Made by a program: the position numbers and the translations under genes
In this document: one piece after another, positions 12,335 through 24,890 of the stretch
Layout: each line of letters opens with the position of its first letter
How positions within the stretch are numbered: position 1 is the first letter of the stretch
The notes under the pieces: generated by a model
Database searches by the model: none
What the model saw: the letters and a program-made list of their open reading frames with translations, nothing else
Told to the model about the DNA's origin: nothing
Assembly: GCA_951217055.1 (NCBI GenBank)
Contig: OX578284.1
Span: 17,928,187 to 17,992,186, forward strand
Source of the DNA: Gerris lacustris
Lineage: Eukaryota; Arthropoda; Insecta; Hemiptera; Gerridae
DNA: 64,000 bases
Direction of reading: 5' to 3'

Positions 12335-12756
12335 GAATTGTTATATTTTTCAATTTTGATCTTATCCTCAACTGGTCTCCGAGCCAGAGGAAGCGAGATG
12401 TTTACAAAAATACGAAAAAAAGTCGTGCAAAAACAAACACTACGCAAATTATAGTAAGCTAGGTTTTTGCTAAACACAAACGTTCGTTGTACGTAAAAAA
12501 TGAATGAGACCATTTTTGTGGGAAATTTAATACTCTTGCTTCTTGATAATTACCTTAATTTGTCTCCGATCCATAGGAAGCGAGATATTCGTAAAATTAA
12601 GTAAAAAGTGGTGCGGCGACGGATACTAGATTTTCATAGATTTTAATCGCCCTATATTCGGTAAACCGTCCATTAAAAAATTGTTATCTTTAGTTATTTT
12701 TTTTTTTTTTTAAATCGACAATTAAAAATGTGGTTACTAAAATATAAAAAAAAAAA

Positions 12757-13050
12757 CTAGCTGGATACTCGTGCTTCGCTACGGAGTGGTATTATAATTT
12801 GATAAGTTTATAAACTACCATCAAGAAACATTTAAATTATTTTACTATGCGAGAATATCTACATTCTATCCCTCTCACTTATTTCTATAGCCCCTCCTCT
12901 TTGGTAAGATAATTAGCAAATATCCCAAATTTACCCCCTTCCTAAATGGAAATATGATAAAACTCTACATAACAACAATTACTGTACTGTGTACTCTTAA
13001 AGAGCTTTTCAACGATATTCATCACGAAGGGTGTTCATTGCTTTGACCTC
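12757..13050 (+). mobile_element. R6 fragment
   Basis: Starts ACTAGCTGGATACTCGTGCT and TCGCTACGGAG, then follows the 19.8-kb R6 copy: AAACATTTAAATTATTTTAC, GCGAGAATATCTA, TTCTATCCCTC, CTTTTCAACGATAT. Its 3' end is unclear. Confidence 0.6.
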
Positions 13051-13639
13051 GCATGCATTAATTGTACTCGTACTCCTGTGTACCAAATTTTATTTTCAAA
13101 AGCGTTTGAATGATAAAGTGATCCGAAGTTTCCGCACAAGGAGTACTGCATTGCGATTGTCACCATTACACTTACCTTTGTATAATATTAAAACACTGGG
13201 AGCACGAATATTTTCAAACTACGTTCAAACAAACTTGAAATGTCACTCGTAGGCATAGAATAACGGCTCCCACCGTGGAGCTCCCTCAGGGAAAAGCCAA
13301 AGTTATTGGTCGTTGTTACGCCTTGTGCAGAAACTTCGGAGCACTTTATAATTTAAACGCTTCGTTGTACTTAAAAAATAAATGAGTCTTTTTTGGTTGG
13401 ATATTTTGTTATCTTTAATTTTGATAACTACCTAGAGTGCGAGCTATTCCCAAAAAACTGAATTTATTGATCTTTGGCCTTGAATATCTATAAACGCGAC
13501 CACGATCTCGTTGCCGATTTTTAATATGTCTTTCAGAACGTGCGATCAAAAAGAAAAAACAAAAAATAGCTCCGATTTTTTTGGAACATAAAACCTAAAA
13601 TGACTGGACTATATGTAATATTTCGTCGAATAACTAAGA

Positions 13640-14080
13640 AAAGTGAACAAGAGTGTTGTTTTTTACGGTTATCTTGTGCGAAGAGAACGACGCAATGAAT
13701 AAATAAAAGGAGATAAGACAAGTTAAGAAAATCAAATAGAAAACCAGGAGAGAATAAAAAATGAAAGTTGGTAAAAAATTTAAAGCCCAACGATACAAAG
13801 TCTAAGGCAAGAAAGATTAGCAGAATAAGAAGAATAAATAATAAAATAAAATCAACTAAAATATAAATGATTCTCAAACCTTTTAAAGCTTTAGATTTAA
13901 AATTTTAAGATAACTCACTTTTTTAAAAGAGAGAATTTAAAGTCTCAAAATTGAAGCTGAAGGTGTGAAATTTGTAAGGATTTTCAAACCTGGACTGAAA
14001 AACTAAACAAAAAAAATCCCATTCGTTTTACCAACCCTTTGACGCTATTGTAACAAGGACTGAAAGGGATTTTATACATA
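13640..14080 (-). repeat. R4 repeat copy (reverse orientation)
   Basis: AATTGAAGCTGAAGGTGTGAAATTTG and AATCCCATTCGTTTT are the reverse complements of sequence at 24400-24510. The similarity continues in broken form to about 24890. Coding was not recognised. Confidence 0.55.
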
Positions 14081-14084
14081 GAGT

Positions 14085-14880
14085 AAAACAGAATGGCGAT
14101 TACTCTTATACAGGGGAAATGAGGGCTCTTAATTTGTACACGATACAAAATACTATTCCGTTTTATCTACATGCAGAATAACATGGCCTCTTTAGACCAT
14201 GTTACTATGTAAACCATGTTAATAGGTTTTCATACAAAGGTATTAAAACCCATTTTCTATTTCTCTATATTTTTTAGTCACAACTATATTACATTATTTA
14301 ATAATTCCAAAATGCGAATGAGAACAAATAAAGGTTTCAATATACTATTGACAAATTCATTTACTATTTCATTTACTAAATTCATTTACTATTTTACTAC
14401 TTATGTAGTAGTACTTATGTACGTATTACTACTTCTTATGTACTTCTTACGACTTGCAAATATTATATCAAATAGTATGTCATAGTAGTGTGTGTGTGTT
14501 GTATGTTATAGTATGTCAAATAGTCATGAAATTTATTAGACTTATCTGACATTAGACAAGCTTTAAGGATTTTTCGCTTATCCTGTAAAATATTTAGGAT
14601 GATTAGAAATAAATTATAATGCCAATAAGGATAAATATTTATGACTTTTGAAGGTTACTTCAGAAATATATGAATAAAATAACTTATCCTTTAAAATATT
14701 TATAAGATTATAAATAAATTATAATGTTAATAAGTAAAGATAAATATGTATCACTTTTGACAGCGTACATTATTAAACTGTATTATATTTTTTGAATTTT
14801 ATATTTTAATTTATTATATACAAAATTGAAAAATGGTACTGATACAAAGAATATGGTTAGCATCATAGATAAAGCAGTAT
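14085..14880. other. AT-rich DNA, no feature supported
   Basis: Short direct repeats (TTTACTA, CTTATGTA) and two related stretches with AACTTATCCT/CTTATCCTG...AAAATATTTA and ATAAATTATAATG. Nothing coding was recognised. Confidence 0.35.
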
Positions 14881-14889
14881 TTCTTTAGA

Positions 14890-15025
14890 TTGTTACTCCT
14901 TTATTTGTTTAAAATAATATAAATGACGAACTAAATAATTATTATGAGAAAAGGATGTTTATTCCATTGTATTTTGGGACAAAGGAATATCACACTTCTA
15001 TTTTTCTAAGGGGAGTAACAGTCTA
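14890..15025. mobile_element. R7 short inverted-repeat element
   Basis: Starts TTTAGATTGTTACTCC and ends GGAGTAACAGTCTAAAG. It contains GGGACAAAGGAATATCACACTTCT, the shared R7 interior. Confidence 0.6.
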
Positions 15026-15168
15026 AAGAAAAAAAATCCGTACACCTTCTTTGTTACTAGTTACTTTCCTCTGTTTGTCATTTTTATAAGGGGGAGTTAA
15101 AATATAGAGAAGTGCCTATAAAGCAATATATGTTGAGGCGATTATGTAGGAGTTCATCTTTTCTTTAT

Positions 15169-15170
<2 letters not shown>

Positions 15171-15211
<41 letters not shown>
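15171..15211 (+). repeat. Poly-T tract, 41 nt
   Basis: Uninterrupted T run. It could be the tail of a reverse-oriented retroelement, but no element is recognised beside it. Confidence 0.9.
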
Positions 15212-15213
<2 letters not shown>

Positions 15214-16039
15214 TATATTATTACCCTATGTATATTTGTAAACTCAGGATTTCTCCTTATCCTGGTCTTTTGGGTAATATATTTTAGTTTAAATATTAAA
15301 GTCTAAACAAAACATGTTGAACATTTTGCTATATTTCAACCCCTTTAGGTCATTTTCAAGCTTATTACACGTGTCCCATTGAATCCAAGTATTACATAAC
15401 ATTATATAAATGTATCACAGTTCTAGTTAACATTTTTTAACACATTATTCACATAATTCATTAATATTTAAGCTAAAATTCTCTTAAGAATCTTTGTCTA
15501 AGTGATAATATAATCAATCACTTAGACAATCTGAGATTATAATATAAATATAATCAAAAGAGATTTTAAATTTTTTTTTGCAATTTTTGACCCTAAATTG
15601 TCAAAATTTGACCCCTAAATGGACTTCAAAAATTCTGGCTAACAAACTAATCCTTTCTTTACATATTATTGATAATTTACATTTTATTGGATTAAGTGCA
15701 TCCATGGGTGAGATATCGTCTGGAGTGACACATACATACATACATAAAAAAAAGTGGCTTAAAAGAATGGTCTAAAACGGATTGCCAACAATTTTGAAGC
15801 CATTGCAATAGCTTAATTTTCTTCGAAAATTTGCTAATACGATTTCAAATTATAAATATCATTTAACAGTATCTGTTATTTTTTTGGTTACAGGTGGTAT
15901 ATTTCTGCCTCGTTGTCTGAAGGCATCTCTAGGTGAGTTTTTAACTTTTATTACTTAGATATGTATCTGATTAGAACATTCTGCGTCACCTCTAATAAAT
16001 ATTGGAAAATTTCCATGTTTATAAGTACATATTTATGTA

Positions 16040-16600
16040 ATAGTACATTACGCGTCTAGTGCGGAAAGTAGCATTTTGCATGCGAGAGTGGAGTTTGCAC
16101 CCGAGTGACACCGAGAGTATTAAAACCACACGAGCAAAGCAAAATAAAGTTTTCGCACGAGTTGCGTAACGTAATTTATCTACGTTTGTTGGATTTTAAT
16201 AATAAATACAAAGAAATATTTAATAAACTTCCTGCATATAAGTTCGTATTTCTCTTTTGATAAAGATGACATTAATTCATTAGTTGTATTGCGTGCCGAA
16301 TTAATTATTTCGGGAGGCGTATTATTCTCCTCGTTTTCGTCATAATGACATAAATATCATTGTTTTTCACTAAAAACTCGATATAAACAGTTACTTTAAT
16401 CAAACAACCAGCAAATTAGTTTTGTTAAATGTAAACAAACTCGATAATCGTGCGTTAAGGTGATGAATTCTTCTTTTTTACCACACTAGGGCGGAAAAGA
16501 GAAGGAATTATGAAACGCTCATGCGCAATGAATGTACGTAATGAATTAACTAAACAGAGATACAATGTTTATATTTCGTATCAATCGTAGATAAATCAGA
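16040..16600 (+). mobile_element. R5 copy
   Basis: Begins TAGTACATTACGCGTCTAG, with GCGGAAAGTAGCATTTTGCATG and TTTTCGCACGAGTTGCGTAACG. It ends with TTTCGTATCAATCGTAGATAAA. The complement of these blocks makes up 48183-49135. Confidence 0.6.
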
Positions 16601-16640
16601 TATATCTTGTTTCATCTTCAAATTACTTAAATTTATAATG

Positions 16641-16642
<2 letters not shown>

Positions 16643-16721
<79 letters not shown>
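16643..16721. repeat. (TA)n microsatellite
   Basis: About 78 bp of uninterrupted AT dinucleotides. Confidence 0.95.
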
Positions 16722-16724
<3 letters not shown>

Positions 16725-17212
16725 TGATATAGTTTAGTAAACTAGACCATAATGTTACTAGGCATCTCTCTAAGAGGGGGGGGGGGGGATACCTTTATAA
16801 CAAGGGATATCTAATATTTTTACCTTCTTTTTCAACACTCCATAGGATATTTTATGACCGTGCTCCAGAGTTTATTTTGAAATATGTGGCAGACACTATT
16901 TCATGTTATTAATGTCTCTCATTTTGAAAAGATTTGTGTATCTTTTAACTCTAGTTTATCTTAAAATGTCTACGGGGCAGAGCGATATTTGTTCACATTG
17001 TTGAAATTAATTTTTTTTTAATTTTGATTGTTTGGAACATTTCATTAGTTTTTATTGTCAATTACAAGTTATTGCCCTTGGCAAACTTCCAATGATATAA
17101 CAATGAATTATGGATTAACTTCGGTTATGTTTATTGATTTACAATATAGAATATGAATAACTTCGGATGTTTTCATTGATTGACAATATGCTATAATAAC
17201 TTTATGTTAATA

Positions 17213-17582
17213 ATCTGCCAATTAGTGTGGCACATTGCTTTTTAACGTCCTATATCGTATATTTTAATGACCTTTCACCAAAATCTGCCAAATAGTGTGG
17301 CACATTGCTTTTTAACGTCCTATTTCGTATATTTTAATGACCTTTCACCAACAATTGGCTTATCATGAAGTACCATCTAAAGTCAAACAATTCGTTTTTA
17401 AGATGTGTTGTTTCACAAATATTGAGGATCAGACAGACAGACAGACTTACAGACATGGAACTAAATGTGTTTCTTCATATCTGAAACGAATTTCTGTTTT
17501 GGAATTTTTGAAATCGGAGACTTGCAACATTTTCGTTCTTCAGAATGATCACATAGCTTCCGTTACCATCGGAACCAATATT
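17213..17582 (+). mobile_element. R1 copy with duplicated 5' end
   Basis: CTGCCAATTAGTGTGGCACA plus about 48 bp occurs twice in tandem (17214 and 17282). The 3' half keeps AGACAGACAGAC, AAACGAATTTCTG and GATCACATAGCTTCCGTTACC. Confidence 0.7.
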
Positions 17583-17665
17583 TAGTAAGAGGTGGGTCTA
17601 CCTCCTGTCGCAGTTCTCCGTCATGAAGTAGACGTATCTCTTGCTAAATATTTTTAATAATGTAA

Positions 17666-17883
17666 GGCCCAATGCACACAGAAGAAGTGACGGGCGGAGG
17701 CGCGGCGCGGGCAAGGTGCAGGCGAGGCGTGGAACAGGCGAGTGTAAACGATCCAATGCACACAGAACCGGCGACAGGCGGAGGTGGGCGCGGGCGAGGT
17801 GCAAGAGGCACGCATCTTCAAAATGAGTGAAGAGGTGAGGAAGAGGCGCCTCCGCCCGTCACCTGCTCTGTGTACATTGGGCC
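17666..17883. mobile_element. PIF/Harbinger-type MITE, 218 bp
   Basis: The inverted ends GGCCCAATGCACACAGA and GGCCCAATGTACACAGA are flanked by TAA at 17663-17665 and 17884-17886. The interior is GC-rich (GGGCGGAGGCGCGGCGCGG), unlike its surroundings, and contains an internal repeat of the CCAATGCACACAGA end at about 17751. It has no transposase. The open frames here on both strands arise from the low AT content. Confidence 0.8.
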
Positions 17884-18509
17884 TAACTCTTTTTCTTCCG
17901 CATAATAGGCATTGATTGAAGACTAAAAACCACTGGAACACGTCAGTCAAAACAAACATATCGTTGAAGAGAAATTTGATTTTGTTGGCACGGATTCGGA
18001 AACAGCACCGGCTCAGTGTAGACAGTACCATTTAACTTTCAAGAAGTTACTGTTACATCTCGGAACTGACGCAACGGAGAGCCGTGACTGATGTGTGTGA
18101 CTACACCTTTAACCACCCCCGTGTAGTTTTCTTGTAGCTTGGTCATTCCAAACGAGAACTCTAATTTTATTCGTAGGAGTATTGGTCAATAAATCATATA
18201 CAAAGCCGATTTTAAAGAAGATTAATGAAAGTTTTTTGCGAGCACAATGATATTTAGTTTTTTATAGCTGTCTCTCGTCATTCATCTTATTCACTTTAAT
18301 GGATTAAGGTATTCTTCTTTTCCTCCAGTTATCTAGGAGAGGTGATAACAGGTGACATAGTTCAATATTAACGTCACTACTACTAAACATTTTTAAATTC
18401 CATAAGTTATAAAAGTGAAATTGATTATTTTACTGACAAATATTAATAAGTATGTGCTGCTAATTGAAGTTCATTGGAAGGTGGGGGTAGCGAGGTCTAG
18501 AGTCTGCCT

Positions 18510-18930
18510 ATTAGTGTGGCACATAGCTTCCTCGCGCCACAACCTATTATTGTCAATTTTATTTGATCCCCCCCTCGTTTTTTATTCCCTTTCGTGTCAA
18601 TTTTTTATTTTTTATTTTTATATGAATTATAGTATCAATTTAGCAAAACTAAAAAGCGTAGACGGATAAATTTAATCTGGCGCTATCTGCGGGCTATTTT
18701 CGACAAACGATCTAAATTGCATAAATATATATGAGTACTTTTGAAGATATAGGTGTAAATGTACGTTTGTCTGCAGTGCATCAAATAGGCGTAGAAGGTT
18801 ACAAATTATAAGGGACCAAAAATGGGCTAATTGTGATGTCTGAAAGGGATGTCTAAAAAAAATATCGTTCTTCATAACGATCACATAGCTTCCGTTATCT
18901 TCGGTAAGCGCGGAAGCAGTATACATAAAA
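18510..18930 (+). mobile_element. R1 copy
   Basis: GTCTGCCTATTAGTGTGGCAC at the left, GCGTAGACGG and TATCTGCGGGCTA in the middle, and CTTCCGTTATCTTCGGTAAGC with CGGAAGCAG at the right. The region between the GGGCTAAT and GATGTCTGAAA blocks is deleted. Confidence 0.75.
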
Positions 18931-19797
18931 TGCAATACTAACGAAACTAGAACTGACTGCATTGTGAAAAAGGCAAAGAAAAAATAAAAATGTTATAAGC
19001 ATGAGTATGTATCATTATATAAAGAAATACAGAAAAACATAAATATATAAGAGATGATTTTGAATTCTGTAAAAAAAAAGTACAAACAAGATTTGTATTC
19101 TCGAGTTTAAAACTGAGTTGTACAGAGATACATAATAATATATTATTCTCCGTGCAGCTCTTTCCATTTGAATACAAAAAACCTATAGAAGGATAAATAA
19201 ATGGAAGATGATACGGGGTTTGAGTTGGAGAGGGACTGATTTCCAGTTGGAAATAAGAGAAGAAATGTTATGGAAAGGAAGTTATTGAAATAAGTTATGG
19301 GCCCTCGGACAAATAAGGGTCAACTGCACGAGAGTGGACATCAATAGGTTATGAAAAGGGCGAACCAATTGTAATATTTTTTTCTTGTATCTGTATAAAG
19401 AAGAATTGGCTTTCAGTATGATATTGTAAGGTCAGTAATTTTATAGTGGATTGTTAAGATGACAAAGGAGCTAAGGTAGAGGTATACACTGGTTCAACAA
19501 TGATGTGAATTCAATTTCAAATTTTATAGGATTTCAATGCAGTAGTAATAATAATCTTGCTTTATGATCAGTATATAATGTGGTTTATTGTGACACTAGT
19601 TATCTACTAGTTATTTGTTGTAAGCTTTATTATAAAGATATACTTTGTTTGGATTTATCTATGTTGCGGGCTTAGCCGATTTAGCGATTGGACTTAGCGA
19701 TTGGATAGGGTACTTAACTTGCTTGAAACCTAGGTCAAGACACCGATACATCTAGTTCGAACCCGAGAGAGGTAAGATTTGTATTATTTTATACTTT

Positions 19798-20908
19798 GAC
19801 TAGCTGAATACCCGTGCTTCGCTACGGGGTGTTTTATTTTCAATTTAATGGATTTATAAACTACTGTCAAGAAACATTTAAATTATTTTACAAAGCGAGA
19901 ATATCTAGATTCTATCCCTCCCCCTTATTTCTATACCCCCTCCCCTTTAATAAGATAATTTGCTAATATCCCAAATTAGTAATTCATTCCGACTAAATTT
20001 TTAAAAAGGAAAAGCAGTGGTATTTTCCTTCTGTACCCCCCCCCCTCCCCGTGTCATTACATCCCTTGGTTTAAATTGGAATTATCTTTTATTAATATAC
20101 ATGCTTACATCCAAAATAAAAGCTCTTTCTCAAGTATTAACTTCCTAACTTTTGAAGATCGGTCTGGGCTCCTGTGTACCGAAAATGCATGAAGTCAGTG
20201 ACCTTCCCCTTTTCCCCTTGCTTTAAAGGTCAAGTGTGCAAATTTTCATTGAAATCGGAATAAAACGGTAGATTTGAATAAAGAACACACACACACGCGC
20301 CCGTTCGCGCGCGCGTGCACACACACTTACGTTGACTTTTCCTTTTTACCCCTCTCCTAAATGAAAATAATGACAAAAACGTACATTACAATTACTTTTC
20401 TCTTAAAGAGCCTTTCAACGATATGCATCATAAAGGGTACCTATCAATTACTTTGACATTTGTACCCCGTACTCCTGTGTACCAACATTTTAACTTTATA
20501 ATCTCATGTAAGCAGTACACTCATAGACACTTCATTTATATAAGATAAAAGACACTCATAGACACTCTTCATTTATATAAGATGTAGTTATACATATTTT
20601 TCCATTTTACCCCCTCCTAAATGAAAATATGACAAAACTGTACATAACAACAATTACTGTACTTTTAAAGAGCTTTTCAACGTTATGCATCATTAAAAGT
20701 ATTCATTACTTTGACATTTGTACCCCGTGACCCTGGGTACAAAAATATAAATTTCGCAAAATCCTTTCTTAGTGGATGCCTATGATATGAACCGAGTATA
20801 TCCTCAAAATTTCAAGTCTCTCGGTTAAGCAGATTTTGCTGTGCGTTGATTCTATGTCAGTCAGTCAGTCAATCAGGACATTGCCACTTATATTATAGAT
20901 GATAGAAT
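19798..20908 (+). mobile_element. R6 copy
   Basis: Left ACTAGCTGAATACCCGTGCT then TCGCTACGGGG. It ends in a TCAGTCAGTCAGTCAATCAGGAC stretch and TTATATTATAGAT. The interior has three related modules containing CTTTTCAACGATATGCATCA and TTTGTACCCCGT. No coding capacity. Confidence 0.65.
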
Positions 20909-21059
20909 CGATTTGAGTATTAACTTAATCATTATGTTCATTGGGAAGTAAAAGAACCAGCCATTATAAATGAAAGTGTGAATTATTTCAGTTCATATTT
21001 ATTTGTTTCCAGCATTCGCCACCTTTAATAACCAAAATTTAAATTTCAAGATAGTGATT

Positions 21060-21860
21060 ATATACTTAGTAGCGCAGACGGTTCATATGAATCTAGGGCT
21101 ATCTGCGGGTTACTTTCGATGAACTATAAAAGTTTCATACAAATCAGATAACAGTTATTTTGAAGCCATACGTGTAAATAAATGTATGTTTGCGCATGTG
21201 GAAGAGAAACAAATGAGCGCAGAAGTTATAAACTTATATGGGACCAACAATGAGCTAATTATGACCTACCATTTTTTTATTTTATTTTATTCCGGGGGGC
21301 TTTTACGCCCAAAGACATAGGTCACTTAGGTGGGCCCATTGAACAAACCCGGGTTAGAAACCTAACTTCTTCACATTAGAGTGAAGTGTCTGGTCGTTAA
21401 CCATGATGAGTGTATTCCATGGTTTTCAGGCCGAAACCTGTTGGCGCTACTCTTTCGAGCAGCTACCCATTTATTTAAACAATGCTTAGTGAACATTGAG
21501 CGGGGGGCCTGGTCCGGGAATCGAACCCAGAGCTGCGGTCACCTTCTGACCCGGCTCGATGCTGCTTAACTTGCCTTATCGCAAGGCAAGCGCTCTAGCC
21601 TCCGAGCCCCCAAGGCCCATCATGATGACCTACCATAAAAATTTGATTAACATTGGACGTGTATTTTTTTAGGATATGTTGGTTCGCTAAAATTGTGCGA
21701 CAGACCGACTGACAGACGTGGAACCAAAAATGTTCCCTGATGTCTGAAACGGATTTTTGTCTTGGAATTTCTGAAATCGGAAACAAAATATTTTCGTCTT
21801 CAGAACGATCACATAGCTTCCGTTACCTTTGGTGAGCTCGGAAGCAATATATAGGAATTT
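21060..21860 (+). mobile_element. R1 copy split by a SINE
   Basis: R1 core from AGCGCAGACGGTTCATATGA to GGTGAGCTCGGAAGCAA, interrupted at the ATGACCTACCAT site by a 352-bp SINE. Confidence 0.75.
21273..21624 (-). mobile_element. tRNA-derived SINE, 352 bp, with 12-bp target duplication
   Basis: Read on the minus strand it starts with a tRNA-like head. That head has a possible A-box GGCTAGAGCGCTTGCC (about 21600-21585) and B-box GGTTCGATTCC (21527-21517). It ends in GGAATAAAATAAAATAAAA. ATGACCTACCAT flanks both sides (21261-21272 and 21625-21636). Insertion into R1 shows it is younger than that R1 copy. Confidence 0.85.
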
Positions 21861-22429
21861 ATATTTTTTTAAATTAAATGGTCCATGAGATTACAAAGGA
21901 CTGTTACATAAAGGTCTACGATGAAATTGAGTTGGACACTCCTGGGATAGATAATGAAACATGGAACATTCATGTTTTCAAAGATATAGGCCATACCATA
22001 AATCTGTAGCGGGATATGTACCATATTACACTGAATTACTGAATAGGTGTACTGTAAATCTAGATATTTTAGTGTTTGACAGATACGCACTAGGTATATT
22101 TTGTCAATGGGAACCTATTGCTGATATCATTAGGGTCTGTTGCCAATGATTCACTCATGGATCATCTCCTTTAGAATAACTTCTGCATGGTTTTCAAACG
22201 TCAGTATTCATAAATTTTCTGAGGTACTATCGTCATTTGAAAGTGTCTTAGTTTTTCAACTTGACTATGATAAAAACACCTTTATTGCACAATGAAAAAA
22301 TAGTGACAATTATCCATTTGCCAACGGAGTTTAAGCTGAGTTCAGGTTACTACATGCCTCTTCCTTTTTATTTATTTTTACATTCTTATTTAAAGAGAAA
22401 GTATTGTGAGGGCGCGAAAATTTTGAGAT

Positions 22430-22820
22430 TTTGATGGCTTCACACGTTTTGATGTCCCTTAAGTCCAAAAAAGTGGTTTTTATAAAGAGTCTGTCTGTGC
22501 AGAAGCGTGGAGCCTAAATTACCGGGCCAATTTTAACGAAATTTGGCACATGTGTTCAGAAAAATTATACCTCAAGGTGAAATCAAGAAATAAATATTAG
22601 CTCCAAATTCGGGGGCACCACCCCTCAAAACATCTGAAAAAAATTATTTCTCGAAAACGGTTCCGACGATTTTGATTAAACAATTTAAACATGTAGTCCA
22701 TTTAAATACAAATCTAACGATATAACCCGTTTCCCCCGAAAAAAATCTAGTTCTTGAAAAAATAGCTTTAAACGCGGACGGAGAGAGACTGAATTCGATT
22801 CCCTGCCAAGGAGAAGTTAT
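22430..22820 (+). repeat. Probable unclassified repeat
   Basis: Contains motifs typical of insect interspersed repeats (TTTTAACGAAATTTGGCACA, CAAGGTGAAATC, TCTCGAAAACGGTTCCGACG), but no second copy occurs in the window, so this is a weak call. Confidence 0.3.
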
Positions 22821-23093
22821 TTTTATGATAAATTTTGATAAATGTTTAATAATAATTAAATGTACCTACGAAAACTAATAAATCGAAAACACTGGGCTTA
22901 GTAACAATGAACTCGTATATGAGAAAGGTAGTCTGAGTTGTCTCGGACCGATTTTTTATTACTGATTTGTTACGTTTCTCTCATTATAATTTAGTCATTA
23001 TAACTGTCACTTCATTTACCTTTTTGTTGCTCCTACATTTTATCCAGTTTCACTTTATGATTTTAAAATTTGACTATATACATATTTTACTTC

Positions 23094-23975
23094 CGAGCTT
23101 ACCGAAGGTAACGGAAGCTATGTGATTGTTCTGAAGAACGAAAATATTTTAGGTCTCCGATTTCAAAAATTCCAAGACAAAAATCCGTTTCAGACATCAG
23201 GGAACATTTTTTGTTCTGTGTCCGTCTGACGGTCTGTCGTTCAATTTTTGCGAACAAACAATCTTAAAAACTACATGTCCAATTTTAATGAAATTTGTTG
23301 AAACCCATTGTTGGTCCCATATAAGTTTCAACCTTCTGCGCTCATTTGTTTCTCTTCCACATACGCATAAACATACATTTAATTACACGTATAGCTTCAA
23401 AAGTACTTATCTGATTTGTATGAAACTTTTATAGTTTATTGAAATTAACCCGCAGATAGCCCCAGATTAATTTGAACCGTCTGTACTCTTAAAATGTTGC
23501 TAAATTGATACTTTAATTCATGTAAAAAATCAATACAATTTTGACAGATTAAAAAAAACGAGGGTAACAATTATTCAACAAATTAGATACAAATGTTTGT
23601 CCCATTGAATAGAGGAAGTTATTTTTTTTTTCGACCTAAAATTACAATTTGAAATTTGAAATTCACGTTTACGCGAGCGTTGCTCGTGAACGCTTGGACG
23701 GATACCGTTTTCCAACGAACTCGTCCTGGGCATTAAAATGAACATGTCTACCAAATTTCATTAAAATCAGTCGACATTTAGAAGTTATTGTCACACGTTT
23801 TATAATTCGCGGACACCCTGACCGACAGCAGACAGACACGAGACCAAAAATGCTCCCTGATGTCTGAAACGGATTTCTGTCTTGGAATTTTTAAAATTGG
23901 AGACATCAAAGTTTTTCGTTCTCAAAAGTGAACACAATGCTTCCGTTACCTTCGGTAAGCTCGGATGCAATAATA
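23094..23975. mobile_element. Two R1 copies head to head
   Basis: 23094-23540 is a minus copy starting with the complement of the terminal hairpin (CTTCCGAGCTTACCGAAGG). 23590-23975 is a plus copy of a second subtype (GTTTACGCGAGCGTTGCTCG, GAACTCGTCCTGGGCATT) ending TTCGGTAAGCTCGGATGCAA. Both outer ends are thus the same hairpin. Confidence 0.7.
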
Positions 23976-24374
23976 AGTGTAAATGATTATCTTAATTTAT
24001 GTAGTAAGATAACCTTAAATTTCTACTAAATATCCAGCCAGTACTTAAATAAATCCTGATCTCTTCATTTGGAATTAGAATTTCCACTACGATAAATGTA
24101 CTTAAAAGTTTTATTTTTCCTGTAATATCGTATTTTGTTGAAAAAGATGTATCTTAAGGTAATAGTCAAATATAATAAATAAACCAAATGGATTTGAATA
24201 CAAAGAGAACGTGTTACCTTCATGTACATAAAACCTAAATAGTATTTTGTGTCGTTCAGTAAATAGGAGTTTTCAGATAGGATACCTTATGTTTACAATC
24301 CAATCTTTGAAATAACTAACATTTCTCCTATGTATAAGAATAATCACCGTTCTGTTTTCCTCTATATATAATCC

Positions 24375-24890
24375 CTTCCAGACCTTGTTAAGATAGCGTA
24401 CAAAGGGATAGGAAAACGAATGGGTTTATTTTGTGTAGTTTCTCAGTTCAGGTTTTTGAAAACCCTAACAAATTTCACACCTTTCAGCTTCAATTTTAAG
24501 ACTTCAGATTTCTCACCTTTTTTTTACCTCAAAAAGGGAGTTTTATATAATTTTTTTAATTCTTAAACTTTTAAAGGTGAAGTATGGGAGCTTTAGGGAT
24601 AAAGAAAAAAGGAGAGGTAAACATTTATCTTCTATTTAACTTTATTTCCCGTTCATTCTTCTTACTCTGCTCATGTGGGGTTTCTAACCGATCTTGCATT
24701 GGACTTGTATCACCTTAGGGGGAGGGTGGGTTATTTTCAACCAATTTTCTCTCTTTATCCGTTCCTTGCTCTCTATCTTTATCCTTCCCTTGTTTTCTAT
24801 CTGTTTCTTTTACTGTATTTTTTCTTCTTTTATTGCGTCCGCTCGCACAGAATCACCGTGAAAAACAAGTCTCTTTCTCACTCCCCTGTC
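24375..24890 (+). repeat. R4 repeat copy
   Basis: Inverted relative to 13640-14080. Shared blocks include AAACGAATGGG, CAAATTTCACACCTT and CAGCTTCAATTTT. The pyrimidine-rich open frame starting at 24675 is within and beyond this repeat and has no family signature. Confidence 0.5.

Larger units (their letters stand above)
12084..13611. mobile_element. Long-inverted-repeat (foldback-type) element, 1.5 kb
   Basis: About 180 bp at each end are inverted copies. The left begins TAGTCCAGTTATTTTAG and includes GAGATCGTGGTCGCG and GATATTCAAGG. The right carries the complements and ends CTGGACTA. No transposase was seen. The interior contains a perfect hairpin (12263-12334), related modules (GTACGTAAAAAATGAATGAG) and an R6 fragment from 12757. 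Confidence 0.65.

Noticed and set aside
17598..18031. Several open frames on both strands
   Set aside because: They coincide with a GC-rich MITE, where stops are rare by composition.
19670..19775. tRNA gene
   Set aside because: AGTTCGAACCC resembles a B-box and TTAGCGATTGG a weak A-box, but I could not fold a cloverleaf with an acceptor stem.
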